A stretch of DNA of 64,000 bases from NCBI RefSeq assembly GCF_029504395.1, contig NZ_JAQFIF010000005.1, positions 62,001 through 126,000 of the forward strand. Direction: 5' to 3'. A program made the position numbers and the translations under genes. Shown here in pieces: positions 52,894 through 62,354 of this stretch. Origin of the DNA: Arthrobacter sp. ES3-54 (lineage in GTDB: Bacteria; Actinomycetota; Actinomycetes; Actinomycetales; Micrococcaceae). The stretch's first letter is position 1. Every line of letters begins with the position of its first letter. The notes beneath the pieces are model-generated. The model did not search any database and was not told the DNA's origin. It was given only the letters and a program-made list of their open reading frames with translations.

Positions 52894-53688
52894 CTAGGTG
52901 AAGTTGTCCTGCCAGACGTCGGAGCCCAGCTTGATGATCAGCGCGGCCACCACCACCAGGAACACGATCCGGATGAACTTGCTGCCCTGCCGGACCGCGG
53001 TCCGGGCGCCCAGGTAGCCGCCGGCCATGTTCGCCAGGCCCAGGAGCAGCCCGAGCCCCCACAGCACGGCACCGTGCGGCACGAAGAACAGCAGGGCACC
53101 GGCGTTGGTGGCAACGTTCACGATCTTGGCCTTGGCGCTGGCTTCCAGGAAGGCGTAGCCCATGGCCGAGACGAGGGCGATGATCAGGAACGAGCCCGTG
53201 CCGGGACCGATCATGCCGTCATAGAAGCCGATCACGCCGCCAATCACGCAGGCCACCACGTAGTGCCGGTGCCCCGCGTGGCGCAGCTTGGTCAGCTCAC
53301 CGATACCGGGCTGGAAGGCGGTGAAAAGCGCGACGGCGATCAGCGCCACCACGATGATCGGCTTGAACACGCTCGCCGGCAGGTTGGCGGCCAGCGCCGC
53401 CCCGCCGAAACTTCCCGCCATCGCGATCGCCGCCATGGGCAGGGCGGTGCGCAGATCGGGCCGGACACGGCCGTAATACGTGACCGCACTCGTGGTGGTG
53501 CCGAAGATGGAGCCCATCTTGTTGGTCGCCAGCGCCTGGACCGGGCTGATGCCCGGCACCAGGAGCATCGCCGGGAGCTGGATGAGCCCGCCGCCGCCGA
53601 CGACGGCGTCGACCCAGCCCGCGGCCAGGCCGGCCACGACGATCAGGATGACAGTTCCGAGCTGGATCGACTCGAGTCCGGAGACCAC
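52894..53688 (-). CDS. TSUP (TauE/SafE) family permease
   Basis: The 264-residue protein has about eight hydrophobic segments and the family repeat VVGGGGLIQLPAMLLVPGIS plus GFYDGMIGPGTGSFLIIAL. TSUP proteins export sulfite, organosulfonates or similar anions. It is intriguing beside a sulfite-oxidase-like enzyme elsewhere in the window, but a link is not shown. The GTG start lacks a clear ribosome-binding site. Confidence 0.93.
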   Translation of the reverse strand: MVSGLESIQLGTVILIVVAGLAAGWVDAVVGGGGLIQLPAMLLVPGISPVQALATNKMGSIFGTTTSAVTYYGRVRPDLRTALPMAAIAMAGSFGGAALAANLPASVFKPIIVVALIAVALFTAFQPGIGELTKLRHAGHRHYVVACVIGGVIGFYDGMIGPGTGSFLIIALVSAMGYAFLEASAKAKIVNVATNAGALLFFVPHGAVLWGLGLLLGLANMAGGYLGARTAVRQGSKFIRIVFLVVVAALIIKLGSDVWQDNFT

Positions 53689-53716
53689 TACTTAGTACGG
53701 CCAGAAGGGTGCAGCA

Positions 53717-55579
53717 TCAGCTGTTGCGCACGGCGTTGACTACGTAGTCAACAGCCTTGTCAACGGCTACATTCTCGGCATTGCCGCTGCGGCGGTCCTT
53801 GATCTCCACGACGCCGTCCACGAGTCCGCGCCCGACGGCGAGGATGGTGGGGACGCCGACGAGTTCGGCGTCGCCGAACTTCACGCCGGGGGAAACCTTG
53901 GGGCGGTCGTCATAGATGACGTCGAGGCCGGCAGCTTCGAGCTCCAGGGACAGTTTTTCGGCGGCGGCGAAGATTTCCTCGCCGCGGCCCACGGCCACAA
54001 CGTGGACGTCGGCCGGGGCGACGGCGCGCGGCCAGACCAGGCCCCTGTCGTCGTGGTTGGACTCGGCCAGGGCTGCGACGGCGCGGGTGACGCCGACGCC
54101 GTAGGAACCCATGGTCACCACCACCTGCTTGCCGTTCTGGTCCAGGACCTTGAGGTCGAGGGCCGCGGCGTACTTCCGGCCCAGCTGGAAGATGTGGCCC
54201 ATTTCGATGCCGCGGGCGGTTTCCAGCGGTCCCGTTCCGTCGGGAGCCTCGTCGCCGGCGCGCACGTCGGTGCACTCGATGACGCCGTCCCAGCCGAAGT
54301 CGCGTCCGGCGACGAGGCCGAAGACGTGCTTGCCGGCCTCGTTGGCGCCGGTGACCCAGGCGGAGCCGCTGACGACGCGGGGATCCACGAGGTAGAGCAA
54401 CTTTGCGGCGCCCTCGGTGCCAAGCAGCGGCGCGTCCAGGGACATGCCGGGGCCGAGGTAGCCCTTCACGATCAGGGGCTGCTTCTTGAGGTCGTCGTCG
54501 TTGGCGGCTTCGAGCGTGATCTCGCCGGCAATCGGCAGGAAGGACCCGATGTTCGCTTCGACGCGCTTGAGGTCAACGCCGCGGTCGCCGGGGAGCCCGA
54601 TGACGACGAGCTGACGTTCGCCGGTGGGCAGCGTGACGGCGAGGACGACGTTCTTGAGCGTGTCGGCGGCGGTCCAGGGGCCGCCGTCGGCGTCTGCGCG
54701 CGGAACGAGGACGTTGGCGGCGTCGACGAGCGTCTCGATGGTGGGCGTGTCCGGGGTGTCCCGGACCTCGGCGGCCGGGGCGTTGCTGAAGTCGATGTCC
54801 GCGGGGACCACAGTGGTGACGGCCTCGACGTTGGCCGCGTAGCCACCGGCCGAGCGCACGAAGGTGTCCTCACCGATCTCGGTGGGGTGCAGGAATTCCT
54901 CGCTCTTGGACCCGCCCATGGCACCGGCGGTGGCAGCAACCGGAATCACCTCAAGGCCGAGGCGCTCGAAGATCTTCAGGTACGCGCCGCGGTGGGCCGC
55001 GTAGCTGGCGTCCAGCCCGGCGTCGTCGACGTCGAAGGAGTAGGAATCCTTCATGATGAACTCGCGGCCGCGCAGCAGGCCTGCCCGGGGACGTGCCTCG
55101 TCGCGGTATTTGTTCTGGATCTGGTAGATGCTCAGCGGCAGGTCCTTGTACGAGGAGTACAGGTCCTTGACCAGCAGGGTGAACATTTCCTCGTGCGTGG
55201 GGGCCAGGAGGTAGTCGTTGCCCTTGCGGTCCTTGAGCCGAAAGATGCCCTCGCCGTATTCGGTCCAGCGGTTCGTGGCCTCGTAGGGTTCCTTGGGCAG
55301 CAGCGCCGGGAAGTGGACTTCCTGGGCTCCGATGGCGGTCATTTCTTCGCGGATGACCTGCTCCACCTTGCGCAGCACACTCAGACCCAGCGGAAGCCAC
55401 GTGTAGATGCCCGGCGCGGCCCGCCGGATGTAGCCGGCCCGAACCAGGAGCCGGTGGCTGGCTACCTCGGCGTCGGCGGGATCTTCGCGCAGGGTGCGCA
55501 GGAACAGCTTGGAGAGTCGAAGGACCACAGGTGGGATATCCGTTTCTGGGGAAAGTGCGGGCAAAACCGGGAAAAGCAT
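53717..55579 (-). CDS. proS: Prolyl-tRNA synthetase
   Basis: The 620-residue bacterial-type ProRS has motif 1 ([20 protein letters not shown]) and motif 2 ([25 protein letters not shown]). The INS editing domain in the middle contains a normal editing region. Motif 3 includes [15 protein letters not shown]. The C-terminal anticodon-binding domain follows. ATG 55579 has TAGATT 9 nt upstream; a GTG at 55528 would give 603 residues and a more typical N-terminus. It is preceded by a 408-bp gene-free gap. Confidence 0.97.
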   Translation of the reverse strand: MLFPVLPALSPETDIPPVVLRLSKLFLRTLREDPADAEVASHRLLVRAGYIRRAAPGIYTWLPLGLSVLRKVEQVIREEMTAIGAQEVHFPALLPKEPYEATNRWTEYGEGIFRLKDRKGNDYLLAPTHEEMFTLLVKDLYSSYKDLPLSIYQIQNKYRDEARPRAGLLRGREFIMKDSYSFDVDDAGLDASYAAHRGAYLKIFERLGLEVIPVAATAGAMGGSKSEEFLHPTEIGEDTFVRSAGGYAANVEAVTTVVPADIDFSNAPAAEVRDTPDTPTIETLVDAANVLVPRADADGGPWTAADTLKNVVLAVTLPTGERQLVVIGLPGDRGVDLKRVEANIGSFLPIAGEITLEAANDDDLKKQPLIVKGYLGPGMSLDAPLLGTEGAAKLLYLVDPRVVSGSAWVTGANEAGKHVFGLVAGRDFGWDGVIECTDVRAGDEAPDGTGPLETARGIEMGHIFQLGRKYAAALDLKVLDQNGKQVVVTMGSYGVGVTRAVAALAESNHDDRGLVWPRAVAPADVHVVAVGRGEEIFAAAEKLSLELEAAGLDVIYDDRPKVSPGVKFGDAELVGVPTILAVGRGLVDGVVEIKDRRSGNAENVAVDKAVDYVVNAVRNS

Positions 55580-55987
55580 CTAGGTACTAATCTACCGTCC
55601 GGAGCGCACCCCTTTGCCGCAGCGCCCTGCTTCGGCCCTGCGGCGGCCCTCCTGCTTCGGCCCTGCGCCGGCAGAGGGCAGCACATGGAAGAGCCACGCC
55701 ATAACTGATGGAAGCCCCTGGCCGTCTCCGGCTGGTCATCCCGTCATGGCGTGGCTCCCGTGGCCCCAGAGCCCCAGATCTCAGGCTGCGAGCTACTTGG
55801 TGTCGCCTCCAGGCGTTGCTTTCCCCGGAAAATGCGCTGGGGAATATGCGCGCCTGTGCGACACGGCTAGGTAGAACCTATGTGACATGGGGCCGGGAAT
55901 CAATAGTCTGCAATCGGATAATTAGGACATGACGGTACAAGTCCGTTGCGGGGCCCCCGGCGGATGACGTCCCGGCCGGCGCTGCCG
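55580..55987. other. 408-bp gene-free gap between proS and the GNAT gene
   Basis: It holds a 17-bp direct repeat (CTGCTTCGGCCCTGCG type, near 55626 and 55651). A perfect 12-bp inverted repeat (GAGCCACGCCAT at 55691-55702 and its complement at 55746-55757) has a 43-nt loop. An AT-richer stretch lies near 55890-55930. No coding-quality frame or tRNA was seen. The inverted repeat may terminate transcription after the GNAT gene. Confidence 0.6.
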
Positions 55988-56884
55988 CTAGAAAAGCACC
56001 GTGGCGAACGTGCCCACCTGGCGGAAGCCCACCCGGTCGTAGGTGGCGCGGGCCTTTGCGTTGAAGTCGTTGACGTAGAGGCTGGTGACCGGCGCGAGGG
56101 TCTGTGCGAGGACGACGACGGCGGCCATGTAGCCCGCGCTGAGTCCCAGTCCGCGGAACTCGGGATTCATCCAGACGCCCTGGACCTGGGTCACTTCCTG
56201 TGTGACGGCGCCGAGTTCGGCCTTGAAGACCACTTGGCCCTCCGCGTTCACATGCACGAGGGAATGGCCCTGGCGGACGAGGCTCCTGACGCGGCGGCTG
56301 TAATACTCCCTGCCGCCCAGGTAGGGGGAATAGCCCACTTCTTCCTCGAACATGGCGGCACACGCGGGCAGGATCTTGTCGAAGTCAGCCAGCTGGCCAA
56401 AGCCGAGTGCGGGCTCGGGCCGGACAGCAGGCGGGCCCGAGATCGTCAGCAGGGGCTGGTGGTCGCGGACTTCATGGGCCACCTGGCCGAGCTGCTCCAG
56501 GGCCGCGTGGATGGCCAGGACAGTCTCGGCGGGGCCAAAGATCGAGGCGTAGCGGCGCCCGGAGCGGTGCGCGGCCATGGCAACGAGGCCGGCGAGCTCG
56601 GGAGCCAGCTCGATCGGCACCAGGTTGGCGCCGGCCCAGCAGGCGCCGAGGAGGGTGCCGCCGTCGAACACGCCGAGAATGCTGGCGCCCCCGGCCGTGG
56701 GGGACGCCGTGCCGGCGACCTCCAGGTGCGAGAGGATGAAGACATTGGCGACGGCGTCCCGGTGCGCCAGCGCCAGCAGTTGTCCGGTGTCGCCGCCATC
56801 AAGGACTCGGACAACGACGCCGGCAGCGGCGTCGTCCCTACGAGACGTTAACCACGGGGCTACCCTTGACAGCATTTTCGCCAT
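55988..56884 (-). CDS. GNAT-family acetyltransferase
   Basis: The 298-residue protein has a C-terminal acetyltransferase core with [20 protein letters not shown] and [20 protein letters not shown], the acetyl-CoA loop, and ends in [20 protein letters not shown]. The family is commonly found after ispG in Actinobacteria. The acceptor is unknown. The frame overlaps the ispG 3' end by up to 47 nt; ATG 56875 is an alternative start. Confidence 0.9.
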   Translation of the reverse strand: MAKMLSRVAPWLTSRRDDAAAGVVVRVLDGGDTGQLLALAHRDAVANVFILSHLEVAGTASPTAGGASILGVFDGGTLLGACWAGANLVPIELAPELAGLVAMAAHRSGRRYASIFGPAETVLAIHAALEQLGQVAHEVRDHQPLLTISGPPAVRPEPALGFGQLADFDKILPACAAMFEEEVGYSPYLGGREYYSRRVRSLVRQGHSLVHVNAEGQVVFKAELGAVTQEVTQVQGVWMNPEFRGLGLSAGYMAAVVVLAQTLAPVTSLYVNDFNAKARATYDRVGFRQVGTFATVLF

Positions 56885-58004
56885 CGGCGTCCCCCATCTC
56901 TTCCGCGATACGCATTGCTTCTTCGATCAGTGTCTCAACAATCTGGTCCTCCGGGACAGTCTTGATGACCTCGCCCCTGACAAAGATCTGGCCCTTGCCG
57001 TTGCCCGAGGCAACGCCGAGATCGGCCTCGCGGGCCTCGCCCGGGCCATTCACTACGCAACCCATGACCGCCACGCGCAGCGGGACCTCCATGCCTTCCA
57101 GGCCGGCAGTGACTTGCTCGGCGAGCGTGTAGACGTCCACCTGGGCGCGGCCACAGGACGGGCAGGAGACGATTTCCAGCTTGCGGGGGCGCAGGTTGAG
57201 CGACTGCAGGATCTGGTTGCCCACCTTGATTTCCTCGACCGGCGGGGCCGAGAGGGAGACGCGGATGGTGTCGCCGATCCCGCGGGAGAGCAGGGCGCCA
57301 AACGCCGTCGCGGACTTGATGGTGCCCTGGAATGCCGGTCCGGCCTCGGTGACGCCGAGGTGCAAGGGCCAGTCGCCCTTTTCGGCCAGCATCTCGTAGG
57401 CGGCAACCATGATGACCGGGTCATTGTGCTTGACGGAGATCTTGAAGTCATGGAAACCATGCTCTTCGAAGAGGGAGGCTTCCCAGACGGCGGATTCCAC
57501 GAGGGCCTCGGGGGTGGCCTTGCCGTATTTCTTCATGATGCCGGGCTCCAGGGAGCCGGCGTTGACGCCGATCCGGATCGACGTGCCGTGGTCCTTTGCG
57601 GCCCTGGCGATTTCCTTGACCTGGTCATCGAACTTGCGGATGTTGCCCGGGTTCACGCGCACGGCGGCGCAGCCGGCCTCAATCGCGGCGAAAACATACT
57701 TCGGCTGGAAGTGGATGTCCGCGATCACCGGGATCTGGGACTTCTTGGCGATGATCGGCAGCGCCTCGGCGTCATCGGCGGACGGGCAGGCGACACGGAC
57801 GATGTCGCAGCCGGAAGCCGTGAGCTCCGCGATCTGCTGCAAGGTGGCATTGATGTCGGTAGTCGGCGTCGTGGTCATGGACTGGACGCTGATGGGCGAG
57901 TCCGAGCCGACCCCAACGGATCCCACTTTGATCTGGCGCGTCTTGCGGCGGGGGGCAAGTACGGGGGGCGGTGCTGACGGCATTCCCAGGCTGACCGAGG
58001 TCAC
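56838..58004 (-). CDS. ispG: 4-hydroxy-3-methylbut-2-enyl diphosphate synthase
   Basis: IspG (GcpE) reduces MEcPP to HMBPP in the MEP isoprenoid pathway using a [4Fe-4S] cluster. The cysteines are visible in [17 protein letters not shown] and [17 protein letters not shown]. The N-terminal TIM barrel has [23 protein letters not shown] 58004 has AAGGGAG 6 nt upstream. dxr from the same pathway is nearby on the same strand. Confidence 0.97.
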   Translation of the reverse strand: MTSVSLGMPSAPPPVLAPRRKTRQIKVGSVGVGSDSPISVQSMTTTPTTDINATLQQIAELTASGCDIVRVACPSADDAEALPIIAKKSQIPVIADIHFQPKYVFAAIEAGCAAVRVNPGNIRKFDDQVKEIARAAKDHGTSIRIGVNAGSLEPGIMKKYGKATPEALVESAVWEASLFEEHGFHDFKISVKHNDPVIMVAAYEMLAEKGDWPLHLGVTEAGPAFQGTIKSATAFGALLSRGIGDTIRVSLSAPPVEEIKVGNQILQSLNLRPRKLEIVSCPSCGRAQVDVYTLAEQVTAGLEGMEVPLRVAVMGCVVNGPGEAREADLGVASGNGKGQIFVRGEVIKTVPEDQIVETLIEEAMRIAEEMGDADGENAVKGSPVVNVS

Positions 58005-58052
58005 ATGGACTCCCTTTTAGTATCGATGAAGCGAAGGTGCGGGCGGGACAGG

Positions 58053-58343
58053 CTAGGCGTGCTCGGACAGAAGACCGGTCAGCGGCGCCCACACAGTGGT
58101 GCGCGTGCCCGAGATGGCACCTGCGGCTGCGAAGGGGTCCTGCCGCAGGAGGTCATTCAAGGCCGCCTCGTCGGCCGCCTTGAAGATGAGCAGCGCGCCC
58201 GCACCGTCGCCGTAGGGACCGCTGGCCAGCAGGGCGCCCTCGCGGGCAAGTCCCGCCGTCCATTCGCGGTGCGCCGGACGGCTGGCATCGCGGACCTCGG
58301 AAGATTCGGCGTCGTACACGTACTCCACAGCAAAAACAGTCAT
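58053..58343 (-). CDS. YciI-like protein
   Basis: The 96-residue protein has the YciI pattern: FAVEYVYDAE at the start, HREWTAGLAREGALLASGPY with the conserved His, and a later LLRQDPFAAAGAI. YciI-like proteins are small dimers of uncertain enzymatic role. ATG 58343 has TAGTGT 6 nt before it, indicating a leaderless mRNA. It is an insert between ispG and the rseP gene group. Confidence 0.88.
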   Translation of the reverse strand: MTVFAVEYVYDAESSEVRDASRPAHREWTAGLAREGALLASGPYGDGAGALLIFKAADEAALNDLLRQDPFAAAGAISGTRTTVWAPLTGLLSEHA

Positions 58344-58402
58344 ACGGATACACTATCGCCCCGTTTGCCCGGTTCCCATCCGGGGGGCGCCGGGGCACGC
58401 GG

Positions 58403-58912
58403 TCAGCCGAGGAAGAGGACCTTGGCCACGGCGGCGACGCCGGCGGCCCAGAGCATGGAGGTGAGGGTTCCGATGATGAACCGCTCGGCGGCAACGGGGG
58501 TGGCCTTCAACTCGGCAAACCGGCCGAGGCCCTTGATGGCCACGACATAGGCGATGGAGACGGGCTCGCCGGCGAGGATTGCCAGGCACACGGCGAACCG
58601 TTCCAGGATGCCAATAATGGCGCCGCCGCGCAGGATGCGCACGCTGCTGACGGTTTCGGCAGCCGGGGCCGCGCCCGGTGCGGCGTGTGGTGCGGCCGGC
58701 GCAGCCTCCGGTGCGGCCTGGATTTCGGGGTCCGTGGTGGAGTCGGCCGAGGGGTCTTCTGCCGCGTCTTCGCCGGGAGTGCCCGGGGCATCGCCTCTGC
58801 CGTCAAGGGTCCGGTCATCTATGGTCCGAGCGAGGCGGAACACCCAGGCGGTGACCGGCCAGCCGGCGAATCCTGCGGTGAGCAGGGCCAGCGTGATCCA
58901 GAGCGCGTTCAC
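58403..58912 (-). CDS. Membrane protein paired with the SatD-like gene
   Basis: The 169-residue protein has an N-terminal membrane segment (ALWITLALLTAGFAGWPVTA), an Ala/Pro/Asp-rich linker and a C-terminal membrane region (LERFAVCLAILAGEPVSIAY, IIGTLTSMLWAAGVAAVA). GTG 58912 has AAGGAG and overlaps the SatD-like stop by 4 nt, so the two are coupled. Its C-terminal domain recalls membrane proteins paired with SatD genes, but I cannot name a family. Confidence 0.82.
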   Translation of the reverse strand: MNALWITLALLTAGFAGWPVTAWVFRLARTIDDRTLDGRGDAPGTPGEDAAEDPSADSTTDPEIQAAPEAAPAAPHAAPGAAPAAETVSSVRILRGGAIIGILERFAVCLAILAGEPVSIAYVVAIKGLGRFAELKATPVAAERFIIGTLTSMLWAAGVAAVAKVLFLG

Positions 58913-59607
58913 TGCTCTCCTTCTGTGCTGTCGTGGGCCAGGGTCAGCAGCAATTCTGCCGCTGGCCGCGCCGCCCATTCTTCCTGCCAGCCCGAGCGGA
59001 GGACCGCGCGGCTCACCGACTGCTCCGTGATTCCGAGTCTCTGCGCTGCAATTTTTTGGGTGCCATGGGTGCCATGGGTGCCGAGCCGCACCGAGCGCAG
59101 CACGTCCAGCACCTTCCATTGCGCCGCAGTCCGGTCCTGGACCAGGCGGCCAATGAGCCGAAGCACCGCCTCCGCGTTGGCGCACGCCTTGGCCTCCCGG
59201 GACCCGATTGCGCCGTCCGCGGCGGCCGCTGCGCTTACTGGTGCACTTGCCCGTCGCCGGCCGCGGCCGGCGACCACTGCGAGCGGCACATGGGCGGCCG
59301 CCCCTTTGGCCCGGTCAACGGCGGTCCTGGCTGCCACGAAGGCAGGACCTGAGCCTTCCCGCGGGCTGGCGGGCAGCGGCAGGTCCACCTCCCCCACCCC
59401 GATTCCGACGTACCAGCGGCCGCTGCGCAGGGCATGCAGGGTGATCTCCACTACCTCGTCGGCCCGCTCCACCACACCCTGGACCTCGTCGCCCACCGAA
59501 CGTTCAAAGCGCCCGGCGGTGGAGATGGCACCGAGTTCCTTGAGGAGCCCGGGGACGCGGTCGATGTCGCCCGTGCTGCCGCGCTGGTCGATTGTCATGA
59601 CGTACAT
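58909..59607 (-). CDS. SatD-like protein with helix-turn-helix
   Basis: The 232-residue protein begins MYVMTIDQRGSTGDIDRVPG and has GRFERSVGDEVQGVVERADE and ALRSGRWYVGIGVGEVDLPL, resembling the SatD family (a fold related to nucleotide cyclases). A helix-turn-helix (QKIAAQRLGITEQSVSRAVL) follows, so it may bind DNA. Three 9-bp repeats (THGTHGT) lie before it. ATG 59607 has TAGGCT 6 nt before it and TTGATT 17 nt further, with a palindrome over the -35. Its role is unknown. Confidence 0.75.
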   Translation of the reverse strand: MYVMTIDQRGSTGDIDRVPGLLKELGAISTAGRFERSVGDEVQGVVERADEVVEITLHALRSGRWYVGIGVGEVDLPLPASPREGSGPAFVAARTAVDRAKGAAAHVPLAVVAGRGRRRASAPVSAAAAADGAIGSREAKACANAEAVLRLIGRLVQDRTAAQWKVLDVLRSVRLGTHGTHGTQKIAAQRLGITEQSVSRAVLRSGWQEEWAARPAAELLLTLAHDSTEGEQ

Positions 59608-59612
59608 GGCCT

Positions 59613-59661
59613 CAGCCTAGGGAGGTGATCGACAATAATCAATCATTTGCAACTGATTATT
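59613..59661 (-). promoter_or_regulatory. Promoter and palindromic operator of the SatD-like operon
   Basis: On the minus strand TTGATT (-35, 59642-59637), a 17-nt spacer, TAGGCT (-10, 59619-59614) and 6 nt precede the ATG. AATAATCA (59634-59641) and its complement TGATTATT (59654-59661) form an 8-bp-arm palindrome with a 12-nt spacer, and it covers the -35. The surrounding roughly 100 bp is unusually AT-rich for this genome. Confidence 0.7.
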
Positions 59662-59730
59662 TAAAATCAGCCGAAATAAGCTTATAAGCGAAAGTCAGCG
59701 GAATTTGGCCGGGACGGCCGGCGGATCCCC

Positions 59731-61062
59731 TTATCCGAAGAGGTTGACCGGCTTCACGATGTCCGCGTAGATCAGCAATGCTCCCATGCCCATCAGCAGC
59801 ACCGCCACTACATAGGTCACCGGGAGCAACTTGGCGATATCGAAAGCTCCGGGATCCGGGCGGCCGAACAGCTTGGCGATCTGACGGCGGGCCCCCTCGT
59901 ACAACGCCCCCGCCACGTGGCCGCCGTCGAGCGGCAGCAGCGGAATGAGGTTGAAGACGGCCAGGGCAAAGTTGAGTCCGGCCAGCAGACCTATCAAAGC
60001 GGCGAAGCGGGACTGCAGCGGGACCTCCTCCATGGCGGCGACCTCGCCGGCCACGCGGCCCACGCCCACCACGCTGATGGGTCCGTTGGGGTCCCTGGGT
60101 TCCTCGCTGAAGGCTGCCTTGGCCACGCCGGCCACACGGGCCGGCAGGTTCACCACAACCCCGGCAACCTGCTTGATGTTCTCCCCCGCCATCGGCAGCA
60201 CGGACGACGCCGGCTGCTGCACGAGTTGGGTCTGCGCGCCGATGCCCAGGAAGCCGACGTCCTGGTACTGGAGGCTTCCGTCGGCGGCCTTGGCCTGGCG
60301 GCCGTCGGGACCGATCACGGGGCGGGCGGAGAGCACTGGCGTGACGGTGGTGGAGACCGTTGCGCCGCCGCGCTCCATAGTAATGCTGACCTGCCGGTCC
60401 GCCGAGGCGCGGATCCAGCCGGTGAGCTCGTCCCAACCGGTGACGGCCTTGCCGTCGAAGGAGGTGATGGTGTCATTCGGCAACAAGCCTGCGGCGGCGG
60501 CGGGGGTGAGCTTGCAGTCGGCGGAGTCCGGGTCCACGGTCTCGCCGGCCTTGACCTGGCATTTGGAGACGTCCGCAATGGTGGTGGTCTGGGTGGCGGT
60601 GCCGAATCCCATCAACAGCACCGCGGTCAACACGACGCCGATCAGCAGGTTCATCGCGGGCCCGCCGAGCATGATGATGATTTTTTTCCAGACCGGCAGC
60701 CGGTAGAAGACCCGGTTTCCGTCGCCGGGGCCGATTTCCTCGTGGGCCAGGGAGCGGGCATCGGATGCCAGCGACTGGAACATGCCGGTGCTGGAGGTGC
60801 GGACGGTGCCGTCTTCCTTGTTCGGCGGGTACATCCCGATCATGGACACGTAGCCGCCCAACGGGATGGCCTTGAGCCCGTACTCGGTTTCGCCCCGCTT
60901 CTTCGACCAGACGGTGGGTCCGAAACCGATCATGTACTTGGTCACGCGGACTTTGAACAGCTTGGCCGGGACCAGGTGACCGACTTCGTGCAGGGCAATG
61001 GACACGGCGATGCCGATCGCCACGAAGACGACACCGAGGATAAAGAGGAGGACGGGGCTCAT
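59731..61062 (-). CDS. rseP: M50 site-2 protease (RseP/Rip1)
   Basis: RseP-type intramembrane proteases cleave anti-sigma factors and other membrane proteins. The 443-residue protein has the zinc motif SIALHEVGHLVPAKLF, a PDZ domain (GLLPNDTITSFDGKAVTGWD) and the second motif FNLIPLLPLDGGHV with the third metal ligand. Four transmembrane segments are evident. It sits between dxr and ispG as in relatives, except for the three-gene insert. Confidence 0.96.
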   Translation of the reverse strand: MSPVLLFILGVVFVAIGIAVSIALHEVGHLVPAKLFKVRVTKYMIGFGPTVWSKKRGETEYGLKAIPLGGYVSMIGMYPPNKEDGTVRTSSTGMFQSLASDARSLAHEEIGPGDGNRVFYRLPVWKKIIIMLGGPAMNLLIGVVLTAVLLMGFGTATQTTTIADVSKCQVKAGETVDPDSADCKLTPAAAAGLLPNDTITSFDGKAVTGWDELTGWIRASADRQVSITMERGGATVSTTVTPVLSARPVIGPDGRQAKAADGSLQYQDVGFLGIGAQTQLVQQPASSVLPMAGENIKQVAGVVVNLPARVAGVAKAAFSEEPRDPNGPISVVGVGRVAGEVAAMEEVPLQSRFAALIGLLAGLNFALAVFNLIPLLPLDGGHVAGALYEGARRQIAKLFGRPDPGAFDIAKLLPVTYVVAVLLMGMGALLIYADIVKPVNLFG

Positions 61063-61080
61063 GCTGTGATCTGCTGCTTC

Positions 61081-62265
61081 CTAGACGCTTCTGACGGCTA
61101 AACGTTCGTGGGTGCGGGCGCGTGCCCATCTTTCAGCATCCAGTACGGACTCCACCGTCAGCCCGGAGGACCCTGTGTGTTCGCTGAGGACGGCGTCGAT
61201 CGTGTCGACGATGTCGGTGAACCGGATCTGCCCGGCGTGGAAAGCCATCACCGCTTCCTCGTTCGCGGCATTGAACACCGCCGGGAAGGTGCTGCCCTGC
61301 CTGGCGGCAGCCTTCGCGAGGGCGACGGCGGGGAAGGCCCCGGCGTCCAGGGGTTCGAACGTCCAGCTGGTGGCCTTGCTCCAGTCGCAGGCGCTCGCGG
61401 AACCCGGGACGCGGTCCGGCCAGCCGAGACCGAGGGCAATGGGCAGGCGCATGTCCGGCGGCGAGGCCTGGGCGATCGTGGAGCCGTCGACGAACTGGAC
61501 CATCGAGTGCACCACGGACTGCGGGTGGACTACGACGTCGATTCGGTCCAGCGGGATGTCGAAGAGCAGGTGCGCCTCGATCACCTCCAGGCCCTTGTTG
61601 ACCAGGCTGGCGGAGTTGGTGGTGACCATCAGGCCCATGTCCCATGTGGGGTGGGCCAGGGCGTCCTGCGGCGAGACGTCATGCAGCTCGTCCCGGGTCT
61701 TGCCGCGGAACGGGCCGCCGGAGGCCGTCAGGATCAGCCGGTCCACTTCCGCGGCGGTGCCGGAGCGCAGGCATTGGGCAATGGCCGAATGCTCCGAATC
61801 CACGGGCACGATCTGCCCGTCGCGGGCCGCTGCCTTGACCAGGGCGCCGCCGACGATCAGGGACTCCTTGTTGGCCAGGGCCAGCGTGGCACCGGACCGG
61901 AGCGCGGCCAGGGTGGGGGCAAGTCCGATGGAGCCGGTGATGCCGTTGAGGACGACGTCGGCGCTGATTTCCGCGATCCGGGTGGAGGCATCCGGGCCGG
62001 TGATGATCTCGGGATGGTAGCCCGTCACGGAAGCCGCGCGGGCGGCGTCGTCGATCATGTCCCGGAGGGCGGAGGCCTCCCCTGAGGCGACCCCGACGGC
62101 CCAGGCCCGGGTGTGCACGGCCTGCCGGGCCAGGAGTTCGAGGTTGCCGCCGCCGGCGCTGAGCGCCACGACCTCGAAAAGGTGCGGGGCGCCGTCGACG
62201 ACGTCAATCGCTTGTGTGCCGATGGAACCGGTGGACCCGAGGAGGACGATTTTGCGCGGCTGCAT
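61081..62265 (-). CDS. dxr: 1-deoxy-D-xylulose 5-phosphate reductoisomerase
   Basis: DXR is the second enzyme of the MEP isoprenoid pathway. The 394-residue protein has the NADPH motif [15 protein letters not shown], the metal site [15 protein letters not shown] and the flexible loop [18 protein letters not shown]-terminal dimerisation helix follows. GATACT lies 6 nt before the ATG, so the mRNA may be leaderless. rseP follows after 18 nt. Confidence 0.98.
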   Translation of the reverse strand: MQPRKIVLLGSTGSIGTQAIDVVDGAPHLFEVVALSAGGGNLELLARQAVHTRAWAVGVASGEASALRDMIDDAARAASVTGYHPEIITGPDASTRIAEISADVVLNGITGSIGLAPTLAALRSGATLALANKESLIVGGALVKAAARDGQIVPVDSEHSAIAQCLRSGTAAEVDRLILTASGGPFRGKTRDELHDVSPQDALAHPTWDMGLMVTTNSASLVNKGLEVIEAHLLFDIPLDRIDVVVHPQSVVHSMVQFVDGSTIAQASPPDMRLPIALGLGWPDRVPGSASACDWSKATSWTFEPLDAGAFPAVALAKAAARQGSTFPAVFNAANEEAVMAFHAGQIRFTDIVDTIDAVLSEHTGSSGLTVESVLDAERWARARTHERLAVRSV

Positions 62266-62354
62266 GCTTCAAGTATCCCGCACCGATGTCCGGCCCGTTT
62301 CCTTCCGCCGGTGGGTCGCCGCCACTCGTTGACGCAGCAGGGCGGAGGCGTAAC

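Noticed and set aside
55929..55967. A 12-codon frame after a possible -10 (TAATTA) in the proS-GNAT gap
   Set aside because: Too short and without supporting evidence; the region may be non-coding.
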